A stretch of 23,597 nucleotides of DNA. Source: JAHIZC01 sp043813305. Its GTDB lineage: Bacteria; Omnitrophota; Gorgyraeia; Gygaellales; Profunditerraquicolaceae. Location: the NCBI GenBank assembly GCA_043813305.1, contig JBDRLC010000012.1, positions 1 to 23,597 on the forward strand, given 5' to 3'. Below, piece after piece: positions 14,131-22,470 of the stretch. Both the position numbers and the translations under genes were made by a program. Under the pieces are notes generated by a model that was given only the letters and a program-made list of their open reading frames with translations, did no database searches and was not told the DNA's origin. Each line of letters begins with the position of its first letter. The first letter of the stretch is position 1.

Positions 14131-14868
14131 ATGAAAAACAGTAACTATCAAAGGCGTTTTTATAGACATTGGGTCAAAACAGAAGATTTATACCACACCC
14201 ATTTCAGAGAAAAAGAAACTGACCTGCAGATCCTTACCAATAAAAAAATCAGCCGGGATTTTATCAAAGAAAGAGTAGATCTATATCGCTGGGATATCGA
14301 AAACTACATTCATAGAAATAAAAAGTTTTTAACTGCTTTAAAACCTTTAGAGGTAGAACTTACTGCAGCAAAAATCGTAAAAGAGATGGCGCTGCAGTCC
14401 AAGAAAGCTAATGTCGGGCCGATGGCAACAGTAGCCGGAGCAGTTGCAGAATTCCTCGGCCAAGACCTATTAAAGAATGGTTATAAGGATGTGATTATCG
14501 AAAACGGCGGGGATATATTTATAAAGACTCGGAAAGTACGTACGCTCGGGATTTATTCCGGTAAATCAAAATTATGGCAGAAACTTAAAGTCAAGATCAA
14601 GCCGAAGGATACGCCCTTAGGCATATGCACATCATCTGGCACAATTAGCCACTCTTTAAGTTTTGGCAGTGCCGATATCGTTTCAATTTTTTCAAAAAGT
14701 GCTGCTTTGGCCGATGCCGTGGCTACGGCAACCGGAAATAGAATACAAAGCAAGCAGGATCTGCAAACAGGCTTTGAGTTCGCAAAATCCATTAAGGGGG
14801 TATTGGGAGTAATTATTATTTTCAAAAACTCTCTTATTACATGGGGGAAGGTTGAGTTTAGAAGTTAA
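14131..14868 (+). CDS. UPF0280-family protein (ApbE-like)
   Basis: A 245-residue protein of UPF0280, a group related to the FMN transferase ApbE. Visible blocks are GPMATVAGAVAEFLG, DVIIENGGDIFI, GICTSSGTISHSLSFG and ADAVATATGNR, which match the flavin-binding/transfer core of the ApbE fold. No signal peptide is present, so unlike classical ApbE it should act in the cytoplasm. The biochemical role of the family is not established. The start at 14131 is 2 nt after hypE; an in-frame upstream GTG at 14101 would lie inside hypE. This is the last gene before the polysaccharide cluster. Confidence 0.8.
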   Translation: MKNSNYQRRFYRHWVKTEDLYHTHFREKETDLQILTNKKISRDFIKERVDLYRWDIENYIHRNKKFLTALKPLEVELTAAKIVKEMALQSKKANVGPMATVAGAVAEFLGQDLLKNGYKDVIIENGGDIFIKTRKVRTLGIYSGKSKLWQKLKVKIKPKDTPLGICTSSGTISHSLSFGSADIVSIFSKSAALADAVATATGNRIQSKQDLQTGFEFAKSIKGVLGVIIIFKNSLITWGKVEFRS

Positions 14869-14877
14869 TCTTAGTAC

Positions 14878-14906
14878 TTGCAGTCAAGAATTTCATTTAT
14901 TATAAT
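14878..14906 (+). promoter_or_regulatory. Sigma70-like promoter of the polysaccharide cluster
   Basis: A perfect TATAAT -10 box (14901-14906) is preceded by TTGCAG (14878-14883) at the ideal 17-nt spacing. The transcription start is expected near 14913, only about 5 nt before the GT4 start codon. The surrounding 49-nt gap is the largest non-coding gap between 7647 and 20733, which fits a transcription-unit boundary. Confidence 0.55.
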
Positions 14907-14917
14907 TAGTATTTAGG

Positions 14918-16048
14918 ATGCGAAGAACTAAGCTCCTTTATATTATTACTAAATTAGAATTAGGAGGAGCACAAAAACAATTATTAAGCCTGATCAGTAA
15001 TTTAGATAGAGAAAGATTTGATATCTTTCTGATTACTGCCAAAACCGGCCTCTTACTTGATGAGGCCTCAAAGCTTTCCCGCTTGAAGATTAAGAAATCA
15101 AGATTCTTAGAGCGTCCGATAAATCCTCTCAAAGACATTTTAGCCTTGTTCGAAATTTATCGGTTCATAAAAAAACAAAATATTGAGATCGTCCATACGC
15201 ATAGTTCAAAGGCGGGGATCTTGGGTAGGTTAGCAGCTTGGCTGGCCAAGACCAGGTATATCATACACACCGTTCACGGATGGCCGTTTAATGATTTTCA
15301 AGCGGGGTTTTTGAGAAATTTATATATCGGCCTTGAAAGATTTGTGGCGGGATTTACCGATAGATTAATCGTTGTCTCTTGCCATGATAAAGAGAAAGGT
15401 TTAGTAAATAACATTGGCAAAGCGGATAAATATTCGCTTATTCACTATGGTATAGATTTTGATAAATTTAATAAAAAGGAACAAAACATAAAAAAAGAAC
15501 TTGGAATAGGGCTTAATGATTTTGTGGTGACAAATATATCCTGTTTTAAACCTCAGAAATCATGCCTTGATTTTGTAAAACTCGCCCATTTAGTTAACCG
15601 GAATCTATCCCATGTAAAATTTCTCTTAGTCGGTGATGGCGATCTAAGAAGAAACATAGAGAGTTTAATCATAAAATTAAAATTACAAGACCAAATAATC
15701 TTAACCGGTTGTCGAAAAGATATACCGGAGATTTTATCAATAACGGATGTATTATCGCTGACTTCGCTGTGGGAGGGGGTGCCTATAGCAGTATTGGAGG
15801 CTATGGCAGCAGGCTGTCCCGTGCTTGCTACTAATACAGGGGGCATCGCAGAGATAGTAGCCGAAGGGATAACCGGATTCCTTAGCGTTCCAGGAGATAT
15901 GGAAGATATGTCAGAAAAGTTAATTCTACTGTTAAAGGATATAAGATTAAGAGCAGAGATGTCAAAGAATTCAAGGGCATATTTGGGAGAGCATTTTAGA
16001 TTGCGGAATATGATAGATGTATCTCAAGATATATATATGGAAGCTTAG
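14918..16048 (+). CDS. GT4-family glycosyltransferase
   Basis: A 376-residue GT-B retaining glycosyltransferase of family 4. The N-terminal nucleotide-free half starts KLLYIITKLELGGAQKQLLSLI, a typical opening with the acceptor-side Gly-Gly-Ala. EIVHTHSSKAGILGRLAAWL and HTVHGWPF follow. The C-terminal half has VGDGDLRRNIE and the nucleotide-sugar EX7E motif EGVPIAVLEAMAAG. No membrane segment is seen. It probably adds one sugar during assembly of the exported polysaccharide; donor and acceptor are unknown. The start codon lies about 5 nt after the inferred transcription start and has no clear ribosome site, so the mRNA may be near-leaderless. Confidence 0.9.
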   Translation: MRRTKLLYIITKLELGGAQKQLLSLISNLDRERFDIFLITAKTGLLLDEASKLSRLKIKKSRFLERPINPLKDILALFEIYRFIKKQNIEIVHTHSSKAGILGRLAAWLAKTRYIIHTVHGWPFNDFQAGFLRNLYIGLERFVAGFTDRLIVVSCHDKEKGLVNNIGKADKYSLIHYGIDFDKFNKKEQNIKKELGIGLNDFVVTNISCFKPQKSCLDFVKLAHLVNRNLSHVKFLLVGDGDLRRNIESLIIKLKLQDQIILTGCRKDIPEILSITDVLSLTSLWEGVPIAVLEAMAAGCPVLATNTGGIAEIVAEGITGFLSVPGDMEDMSEKLILLLKDIRLRAEMSKNSRAYLGEHFRLRNMIDVSQDIYMEA

Positions 16049-16087
16049 TAAGATAAGCAAACAGGGAGGTTTATTAATTTCAAGAAA

Positions 16088-17572
16088 ATGAGGAAGAAAG
16101 TCGAGATAGTTATTATTCTTATCGTATCTGCGATTTTAATTTATGTTTTGTATATAAAGCAAGCGCCTCATTACTATAACCGGGGCATTGAATATTATGA
16201 TCAAGGCCTATTTGATAAGGCCTTATTCTATTTTAATAAATCTTTAGATATTAATCCAGATGAGGCTGTTGCGCATTATATGTTAGCAAATACTTACATA
16301 GCCAAGAGTATGTTTAATAACGCGATTAAAGAATGTAAAGATGCGATCAGAGTAGACCCTGGTTTTATTCAGGCTCATCTTGCCTTGGCGCGTATGTATA
16401 GGAATGACCAAAAGTACGACCAAGCCCTCGTCCAGTTAAAGCAAGCCGAAAGTTTTGCGAAAGGCAATCAAGAACTAAAATCTTTACTTGATGAGGTCAA
16501 TTTTGAATATGCTGTAAATTGTTTAAAGCAGGGTATAGATTTATTAATAAAACAGAATAAACAGGAATCCCTCGGTTTATTAAAAAAAGCGATTAAACTC
16601 AAACCGGATCTTCTTTACGCCCATTATGGTCTCGCCTATTTTTATTTTGCCCAACAGGATTATGATCAGGCGCAAAAGCAGTTGAAAGAAGCAATTAACT
16701 TAGATTCTAAATTCTGGCTGGCGCATAAACTTTTAGGAGATACTTATTTCCAAAAGGGTCTTTTTGAGGAAGCGATTTTTGAATATACTTCTACGCTAGC
16801 CTTCAATTATAATGACGCAAAGGTCTATAATGATTTAGGTTTGGCTCTCGTTCAGCTGGGACGATATGGTGAGGCGGCAAGATACTTAGAAAAAGCAGTA
16901 GAATTGGATTCCGATAACCTTAATATTCAGTATAGCCTGGCAAGTGTATATCGTGATATGAAGGCTCCAGATAAGGCCATAGCAGAATATGAAAAAATAA
17001 TCCGCTTCCGTCCAGATTTTCCTCATATATATATCGATTTGGGCGATATTTATCTGAATAAGAAAAAAGAAAGGTTAGCTCAAGAGATGTATAAAAGGGA
17101 GATAGAGTACGCCCAAAAAGCACTTTTAGGTAATCCTAATGATCCTTTTATACTTAATAACCTGGCATATGCACTCAATGGCATAGGAAAAATTGATCAG
17201 GCAAAAGAGATTATAGGCAAGGTCTTAGCCAAGGAGCCTAATTATGGGAAGGCCTATATAACCCTCTCTCAAATATATGGAAAAATGGGTAAATACAACG
17301 AAGCTATAGATGCATTGAATAAATCTAAAGAGTCGTATGCTACGGTAAATTTTCTAGATAGGGATATAGATAGATTGAGAGAAGAATTACAATTACATAA
17401 AGAGGTGCTTTTTGATATAGATACCATTTATTTAAAAAATGGCCGTATGATTAAGGGAAGAATACAAAATGAGGATAATGAGAAAATAGTCATAGAAATC
17501 AGAATAGGCAGCACTTTAGGTTATCTTACTTTTTACCGGAACGTTATTGAGCGTATAGTGAAAGAAAAATAA
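16088..17572 (+). CDS. Membrane-anchored TPR-repeat protein
   Basis: A 494-residue protein. Residues about 5-23 form an N-terminal transmembrane anchor (VEIVIILIVSAILIYVLYI). Residues about 28-430 are roughly ten tetratricopeptide repeats of 34 residues, for example HYYNRGIEYYDQGLFDKALFYFNKSLDINPD and AYITLSQIYGKMGKYNEAIDALNKS. A C-terminal patch of about 50 residues (TIYLKNGRMIKGRIQNEDN to the end) looks like a small beta domain. TPRs are protein-protein scaffolds, and within this cluster it may organise the glycan machinery. GGGAGG at 16064-16069 is 18 nt from the ATG, unusually far. An in-frame ATT at 16073 is closer, so the true start is uncertain. Confidence 0.85.
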   Translation: MRKKVEIVIILIVSAILIYVLYIKQAPHYYNRGIEYYDQGLFDKALFYFNKSLDINPDEAVAHYMLANTYIAKSMFNNAIKECKDAIRVDPGFIQAHLALARMYRNDQKYDQALVQLKQAESFAKGNQELKSLLDEVNFEYAVNCLKQGIDLLIKQNKQESLGLLKKAIKLKPDLLYAHYGLAYFYFAQQDYDQAQKQLKEAINLDSKFWLAHKLLGDTYFQKGLFEEAIFEYTSTLAFNYNDAKVYNDLGLALVQLGRYGEAARYLEKAVELDSDNLNIQYSLASVYRDMKAPDKAIAEYEKIIRFRPDFPHIYIDLGDIYLNKKKERLAQEMYKREIEYAQKALLGNPNDPFILNNLAYALNGIGKIDQAKEIIGKVLAKEPNYGKAYITLSQIYGKMGKYNEAIDALNKSKESYATVNFLDRDIDRLREELQLHKEVLFDIDTIYLKNGRMIKGRIQNEDNEKIVIEIRIGSTLGYLTFYRNVIERIVKEK

Positions 17573-17595
17573 TTAAGAATAAATATTATTAAAAT

Positions 17596-17601
17596 AGGAG
17601 G
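17596..17601 (+). promoter_or_regulatory. Ribosome binding site that points to an ATT start
   Basis: AGGAGG at 17596-17601 is a full-strength Shine-Dalgarno sequence followed by 5 nt and then ATT (17607-17609), in frame with the sugar-phosphate transferase. The first in-frame ATG (17646) is 44 nt downstream of the site, too far to be served by it. Confidence 0.6.
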
Positions 17602-17606
17602 AAACC

Positions 17607-18587
17607 ATTGTAGTTAATTACTTTATCATTTTCATAGTTGGCCTTATGATGTCGACAATTTTTACAGCCCTGCTTATGAAGGCTAAGGTTAAGTTATCAA
17701 GCCCTAAGGGTATTAGCCTTATTGGAGGGTTAGGAATAGGACTAGTATTTATTTTTGATAGTCTTTTAGGATTTATTATTTTCCGTAATTTATCCGAGTT
17801 TCCTATCGGTCTTATTGTTCCCGCGGTGATTATTTTGGTATTTGGTTTGATTGATGACTACCGCGAATTATCTATTAAGGCTAAATTTCTAGTGCAGATT
17901 GCCGCTACCGCATTATTAATTTCATCTGGCATAAGGACACATATAGTCTATTTAGGTGAATTTCTAAATATAATTATTACATTTATTTGGGTCTTAGGTA
18001 TAACTAATGCATTCAACCACCTGGATGTAATGGACGGGGTAGCGGGGACGATTGCGATCGTTATTTCTTTGGGTCTGATCATAGTTTCGATCTTTACTTA
18101 CGATATCAAAACGATTATTTTATGTTCTGCCTTGATTGGTTCCGTATTAGGATTCCAGATTTATAATTTTCCTCCGGCGCGGATTTATATGGGTAACTCC
18201 GGAAGCCATTTTCTGGGGTTTGTTTTGGCTGCAAGCGCAATTGTAATAAGCTATGCCCCTTTGGAGAGAAAAGTCGCGTTGATCAGCCCTTTACTGATTT
18301 TGGGCTTCCCCGTATTTGATACCTTATTTCTTATTTTCACCCGCCTACACAAGAAAAAAATCCCCTTTAAAAAAAGTAATGACCACTTAGTATTGAGATT
18401 CCTGGCATTGGGACACTCTAAGAAGAAGGCGTTATCGACCATGCTTATTTGTAACTTATTCTTTGTGGTTTGTGGCATTTTAGTTACTGTTGTGCCTAAT
18501 ATTTTAGGAGTACTTATAATTATGGTTGTGGTTATGGCGAGTTTAGTTATAACAAAAAAGATGGTCAAGGTCTCAGTTGATGGGTAA
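17607..18587 (+). CDS. Polyprenyl-phosphate sugar-1-phosphate transferase (WecA/MraY superfamily)
   Basis: About 326 residues with some ten transmembrane helices. It transfers a sugar-1-phosphate from a UDP-sugar to undecaprenyl phosphate, the first committed step of lipid-linked glycan synthesis at the inner membrane. Diagnostic loops are GLIDDYRELSIKAK (Mg-binding Asp-Asp), NAFNHLDVMDGVAG (Asp-rich catalytic loop), PPARIYMGNSGSHFLG and the late HLVLRFLALGHSKKKAL. The start is placed at ATT 17607 because of the strong AGGAGG site and because the first helix (VVNYFIIFIVGLMMSTIFTALL) begins before the first ATG at 17646. If only ATG is accepted, the protein is 313 residues and helix 1 is shortened. 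It overlaps the next gene by 8 nt. Confidence 0.88.
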   Translation: MVVNYFIIFIVGLMMSTIFTALLMKAKVKLSSPKGISLIGGLGIGLVFIFDSLLGFIIFRNLSEFPIGLIVPAVIILVFGLIDDYRELSIKAKFLVQIAATALLISSGIRTHIVYLGEFLNIIITFIWVLGITNAFNHLDVMDGVAGTIAIVISLGLIIVSIFTYDIKTIILCSALIGSVLGFQIYNFPPARIYMGNSGSHFLGFVLAASAIVISYAPLERKVALISPLLILGFPVFDTLFLIFTRLHKKKIPFKKSNDHLVLRFLALGHSKKKALSTMLICNLFFVVCGILVTVVPNILGVLIIMVVVMASLVITKKMVKVSVDG

Positions 18588-19884
18588 AAAGAAAATTATT
18601 ATTTTAGGAGGGGGCCTAGCAGGCCTGAGCGTTGCCTGGCATTTACAAAAGAAGGGGGTGGATTGCCGGATCCTGGAAATGAATCCTAGGGTCGGGGGAT
18701 TATGCCGCTCGAAACAAATAAACGGTTTTACTTTTGATTATTGCGGTCATTTATTGCATTTCAGAAATAGTTATTCCTTTAACTTAGTGAATAATTTACT
18801 TAAAAATAATTTAGGCGAACATAAAAAAAGTGCCTGGATTTATTCATACGGGAAATTTTCGCGGTATCCGTTTCAGGCCAATCTCTATGGGCTTCCTGAG
18901 GCTGTAGTAAAAGAGTGCCTTTTAGGTTTAATCCTGGCCTCAAGAAACGGCAGATTAAAAAATAAGACAAATACTAATTTCTTAGAGTGGTGCAATCATG
19001 TTTTCGGGGATGGAATAACCCGGCATTTTATGACTCCATACAATACTAAATTCTGGACGTTAAGTCCAAAGCATCTGTCTTGTGATTGGCTGGAAGGATT
19101 TGTGCCGGTGCCTTCTTTGGATCAGGTAGTTGAAGGCACGATAACGGAAAGTCAAAGGCAGTTCGGTTATAATGCCAGGTTTTGGTATCCCAGGGAAGGC
19201 GGTATTAATAGCTTCTGTATGGCCTTAGCCAGTCAAATCAAAAATATTAATACCGGCTGTCAGGTTACCGAAATCGATCTTTTGAATAAGCAGATAGAAA
19301 TAAATTCTAGGACGAAGGAGGGATTTGATTTTTTAATTTCCACTATCCCTCTTCCGGAGATGCCTTGTTTGATTAAAGGCATGCCAAAAAAGACCATGGC
19401 ATTGTTCGATAAACTGAGATGGAACTCAATTTTCAACCTAAATTTGGGAATTTCCGATTGTTGCGATAAGGGGCAGCACTGGGTTTATTTTCCGCAACAG
19501 GAGATTAGTTTTTTCCGCGTGGGGTTTCCGCATAATTTTTCTTCGCGTTCTGTGCCTAAAGACAAGAGTTCGCTATATGTTGAAGTGGCTTATTCTAAAA
19601 AGAAGCCGATAGATAAAAATAATATAATACTACGCATCAAAAATGATCTGATAGGCGTGGGGATTCTGAAGAAGGGTGCTAAGATAGACTGTCAGGATAC
19701 AAACGATATAAAGTACGGCTATCCTATTTATGATCTTAATTATAAATCAACTAGAGGTGCGATAATGAAATTTTTAGAGAAGAATGATATTGCAGTCTGC
19801 GGCCGTTACGGATCATGGCGTTATATGTCGATGGAAGATACCCTTATGGATGCGTTGAGGCTAGCAAAAACCGTAAAAGCTTAA
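18580..19884 (+). CDS. FAD-dependent oxidoreductase, UDP-galactopyranose-mutase-like
   Basis: A 434-residue flavoprotein. The N-terminus has a Rossmann dinucleotide motif IIILGGGLAGLSVAWHLQ, followed by the acidic ribose-binding end of strand 2 (CRILEMNPRVGGLCRS), the standard arrangement in amine-oxidase, protoporphyrinogen-oxidase and UDP-galactopyranose-mutase relatives. FDYCGHLLHF and YSYGKFSRYPFQANLYGLP resemble the substrate region of mutases. The C-terminus (VCGRYGSWRYMSMEDTLMDALRLAKT) matches the second FAD block. In this cluster it may interconvert or oxidise a nucleotide sugar, but the exact reaction cannot be read from sequence. The ATG at 18580 overlaps the transferase stop by 8 nt. 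Confidence 0.8.
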   Translation: MGKKKIIILGGGLAGLSVAWHLQKKGVDCRILEMNPRVGGLCRSKQINGFTFDYCGHLLHFRNSYSFNLVNNLLKNNLGEHKKSAWIYSYGKFSRYPFQANLYGLPEAVVKECLLGLILASRNGRLKNKTNTNFLEWCNHVFGDGITRHFMTPYNTKFWTLSPKHLSCDWLEGFVPVPSLDQVVEGTITESQRQFGYNARFWYPREGGINSFCMALASQIKNINTGCQVTEIDLLNKQIEINSRTKEGFDFLISTIPLPEMPCLIKGMPKKTMALFDKLRWNSIFNLNLGISDCCDKGQHWVYFPQQEISFFRVGFPHNFSSRSVPKDKSSLYVEVAYSKKKPIDKNNIILRIKNDLIGVGILKKGAKIDCQDTNDIKYGYPIYDLNYKSTRGAIMKFLEKNDIAVCGRYGSWRYMSMEDTLMDALRLAKTVKA

Positions 19885-19903
19885 AACGCGAGGTAAAGCA
19901 AGA

Positions 19904-20719
19904 GTGATTATCCTACATACTTTATTTGCAAAGCGTAATTTAATCAGGGAGCTGGTGCTTAAAGACCTGAAAATGCGTTATTCACGCTCAACCCTGGGGT
20001 TTATTTGGACGTTTTTATCTCCCTTCCTGAACGTGGCAGTTTTTTATTTAGTTTTTTCTTTGATGCTTAAAGTGAGGATAACCGAAGCGCCGTTCGTTTT
20101 TTATTTAATGAGCGCGGTATTTCCTTGGCGTTATTTTCAGGATTCTCTTATCTGTTCAACCACGAGCCTTGTGGATAATAAAAATTTAATCCGGGAATCT
20201 AATTTTCCTCACTACTTGGTTCCTTTCTCTATAGTGCTTGCAAATTTTATAATTTTTCTGCCCGCATCGTTAATACTAGTGATTACATCTTTAATCCTTA
20301 AAAGAATTACCATTTATTTGATATTTCTGCCTGTGGTTATAGCTGTCCATTCGGCGATAATTTTGGGTTTTTCGGTTATGTTATCTATATTTTATGTAAG
20401 ATGGAGAGACTTAAAACATGTATTAGAAGTGGTTTTGCTCCTATTATTCTATCTGACTCCGGCATTCTATTCGCTTTCTTTGGCTAGGGATACATTCCCC
20501 CGACCTTTATTTAAGATTTTCCTCTACAGCCCCTTTACGGTTATCCTGAACTTATACAGATTTACGTTGATGAAAGGATTTAGTAATGTTATGCAAAGTT
20601 ATATGGGTTTTTTCTACCTGATTTTTCTCTCTCTAATCTTTGCGTTTGTTGTTTTAATTCTGGCTGGGAAGGTATATAAAAAATATAAAAATAGTTTAAA
20701 TGATTATCTTGCCTACTGA
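19904..20719 (+). CDS. Polysaccharide ABC exporter permease (Wzm type)
   Basis: A 271-residue ABC-2 membrane protein with six predicted transmembrane helices. The opening LIRELVLKDLKMRYSRSTLGFIWTFLSPFLNVAVFYLVF contains the cytoplasmic connecting helix and the RYSRSTLG motif characteristic of O-antigen and teichoic-acid exporters. The later FYVRWRDLKHVLEVVLLLLFYLTPAFY is also typical. It forms the pore with the ATPase encoded directly downstream and moves a lipid-linked glycan across the inner membrane. The start is GTG at 19904 with GAGGT upstream. The gene symbol is withheld because several paralogous exporters share this pattern. Confidence 0.92.
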   Translation: MIILHTLFAKRNLIRELVLKDLKMRYSRSTLGFIWTFLSPFLNVAVFYLVFSLMLKVRITEAPFVFYLMSAVFPWRYFQDSLICSTTSLVDNKNLIRESNFPHYLVPFSIVLANFIIFLPASLILVITSLILKRITIYLIFLPVVIAVHSAIILGFSVMLSIFYVRWRDLKHVLEVVLLLLFYLTPAFYSLSLARDTFPRPLFKIFLYSPFTVILNLYRFTLMKGFSNVMQSYMGFFYLIFLSLIFAFVVLILAGKVYKKYKNSLNDYLAY

Positions 20720-20732
20720 TTCGAATGAAGCC

Positions 20733-22469
20733 ATGGTTAATTTAGGGATGAATAAAGCGATTGAGTTAAAGCAGGTTAGCAAGCGGTATCCTTATTTGAA
20801 GCCGCCGGTTGGCAAGGAGAGCTACGATAAGGATGGCCTCTTGGTTTTAAGAGGAGTTTCATTAGATCTTGAACAGGGTAAAATATTGGGGATAATCGGC
20901 AGAAACGGAGCCGGTAAGACCACGCTCTTGAATATAATTACCGGAGTATTGTCTCCTAGTGAAGGAGAAGTTATTAAAAAAGGAAAAATTTTGGGGCTAT
21001 TTAATCTGGGGGTCGGTTTTCAAGATGAATTAACCGGCAGGGAGAATATTTTTCTAAACGGCGCATTGTTGGGGGCTGCAAAAGAAGAAATTAATAATAA
21101 ATTAAGCTCGATAGTAGATTTTTCAGAGCTGGGTGATTTTATTAATATGCCCTTAGGTAGCTATTCGCAGGGGATGCGGCTTCGCCTGGGTTTTAGTATT
21201 GTTGCTAACTTAGATTTTGACATTTTGGTAATAGATGAAGTTTTAGCGGTAGGAGATGCGCTTTTTCAGAACAAATGTTTCCAGCGGTTGACGGACTTTA
21301 GACGCGCTCATAAAACTTTGACTATAACTAGCCAAAGCATGGATTTAATTGAAAGGTTATGCGATAAAGTTGCGCTTTTAGACCACGGCTATTTATTGTT
21401 TTTCGGTGATACAGCCGAAGGAATTAATAAGTATCGTGCATTACTAAATACAGAGAAATTTTATGTTGGGCCGCAGCTCAAACCAATTACGTTCGTTGAG
21501 AACACGAAGAAGTGGGCTGATGATATCTCTGGTTGGGGAAATATGTACGGCACTAAAGAAGTCATTATTGAATCCGTTGAGTTTATAGATAAATTCGGTC
21601 GCAAGACCTCTAAGATTAAGACGGAACAACCCTTAAGGGTAAAAGTAGATTTTAATGCCCGGGAGAAAGTCAAAGACGTACATTTTGGCGTAGCTATTTT
21701 TAGGAATGACGGAGTTTATTGTTACGGCCCAAACACTTCTTTCGATGGGTGCAGTATAGCAGAAATCAATCCGGGAAAAGGATGGTTTGAGCTGAAATTA
21801 AAGTCACTTTGCCTTGCGCCCGGTGATTACCGCATATCCGTAGCAATATGGGATAAAAATGAATCTTTGGCATTTGATCATCATTATGGTTGCTATGAGT
21901 TGATAGTTACTGGTCCTGATAACAAAAAAGCCGGATTTCTAAATATGCCTTTTGAAATTAGTTGTTCCGATGTGGGATATAGATTTCTTTCATTGTTTGC
22001 AAATAAAAGAGATAAAGCCGGCATTAATCCGGATTTATTGCAAGATAAATTTGGGCAAACGCTGGATGATGATAAAAATATACGGGTAGAATACGTGAAA
22101 TTTTTAGATCATAGCGAGAATAAAAAAGAGATCTTTATGACTAATGAACGCGTTAAGTGTATTATCGGGTTAGATTTTAAAAAACCAGTAAATAAAGGCT
22201 TGTATTTATGGTTTGGGATTTATAGAGATGATGGGATATATTGTCAGGGCGCAACTATATCATTAAGGGATTGCAAAAATTATAGTATTTTATTTTCAAA
22301 GTTTTCCTTGCTGCCAGGCCTCTATAGTATTTCTATAGGTATTTGGGACTCTATTGAAAGGGAATTTTTAATCTATCATCATGGGACTTGTCTGTTAAAA
22401 ATGGTATTTAGCAAGCATGATCACGGCACAATTTATCTGGACCATTTATGGAGATGGGAGGTTAGTTGA
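20733..22469 (+). CDS. Polysaccharide ABC exporter ATPase (Wzt type) with two tandem C-terminal domains
   Basis: About 578 residues. The ATPase domain (about 6-240) has Walker A GRNGAGKTT (56-64), a Q-loop in GVGFQDELTG, signature SYSQGMR (143-149), and Walker B LDFDILVIDE (160-169). The H-loop position is Gln (TSQSMDLIERLCDKVALLDHG, codon CAA at 21333-21335), where Wzt proteins normally have His. Two similar beta-rich domains follow, about 275-395 and 447-565. Each has the series HFGVAIFRNDGVYCYG / WFGIYRDDGIYCQG and PGDYRISVAIWD / PGLYSISIGIWD. These match the Wzt carbohydrate-binding domain that recognises the capped glycan end. In-frame ATGs at 20700, 20733 and 20748 all lack a strong ribosome site; 20733 is a compromise. 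Confidence 0.88.
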   Translation: MVNLGMNKAIELKQVSKRYPYLKPPVGKESYDKDGLLVLRGVSLDLEQGKILGIIGRNGAGKTTLLNIITGVLSPSEGEVIKKGKILGLFNLGVGFQDELTGRENIFLNGALLGAAKEEINNKLSSIVDFSELGDFINMPLGSYSQGMRLRLGFSIVANLDFDILVIDEVLAVGDALFQNKCFQRLTDFRRAHKTLTITSQSMDLIERLCDKVALLDHGYLLFFGDTAEGINKYRALLNTEKFYVGPQLKPITFVENTKKWADDISGWGNMYGTKEVIIESVEFIDKFGRKTSKIKTEQPLRVKVDFNAREKVKDVHFGVAIFRNDGVYCYGPNTSFDGCSIAEINPGKGWFELKLKSLCLAPGDYRISVAIWDKNESLAFDHHYGCYELIVTGPDNKKAGFLNMPFEISCSDVGYRFLSLFANKRDKAGINPDLLQDKFGQTLDDDKNIRVEYVKFLDHSENKKEIFMTNERVKCIIGLDFKKPVNKGLYLWFGIYRDDGIYCQGATISLRDCKNYSILFSKFSLLPGLYSISIGIWDSIEREFLIYHHGTCLLKMVFSKHDHGTIYLDHLWRWEVS

Positions 22470-22470
22470 A

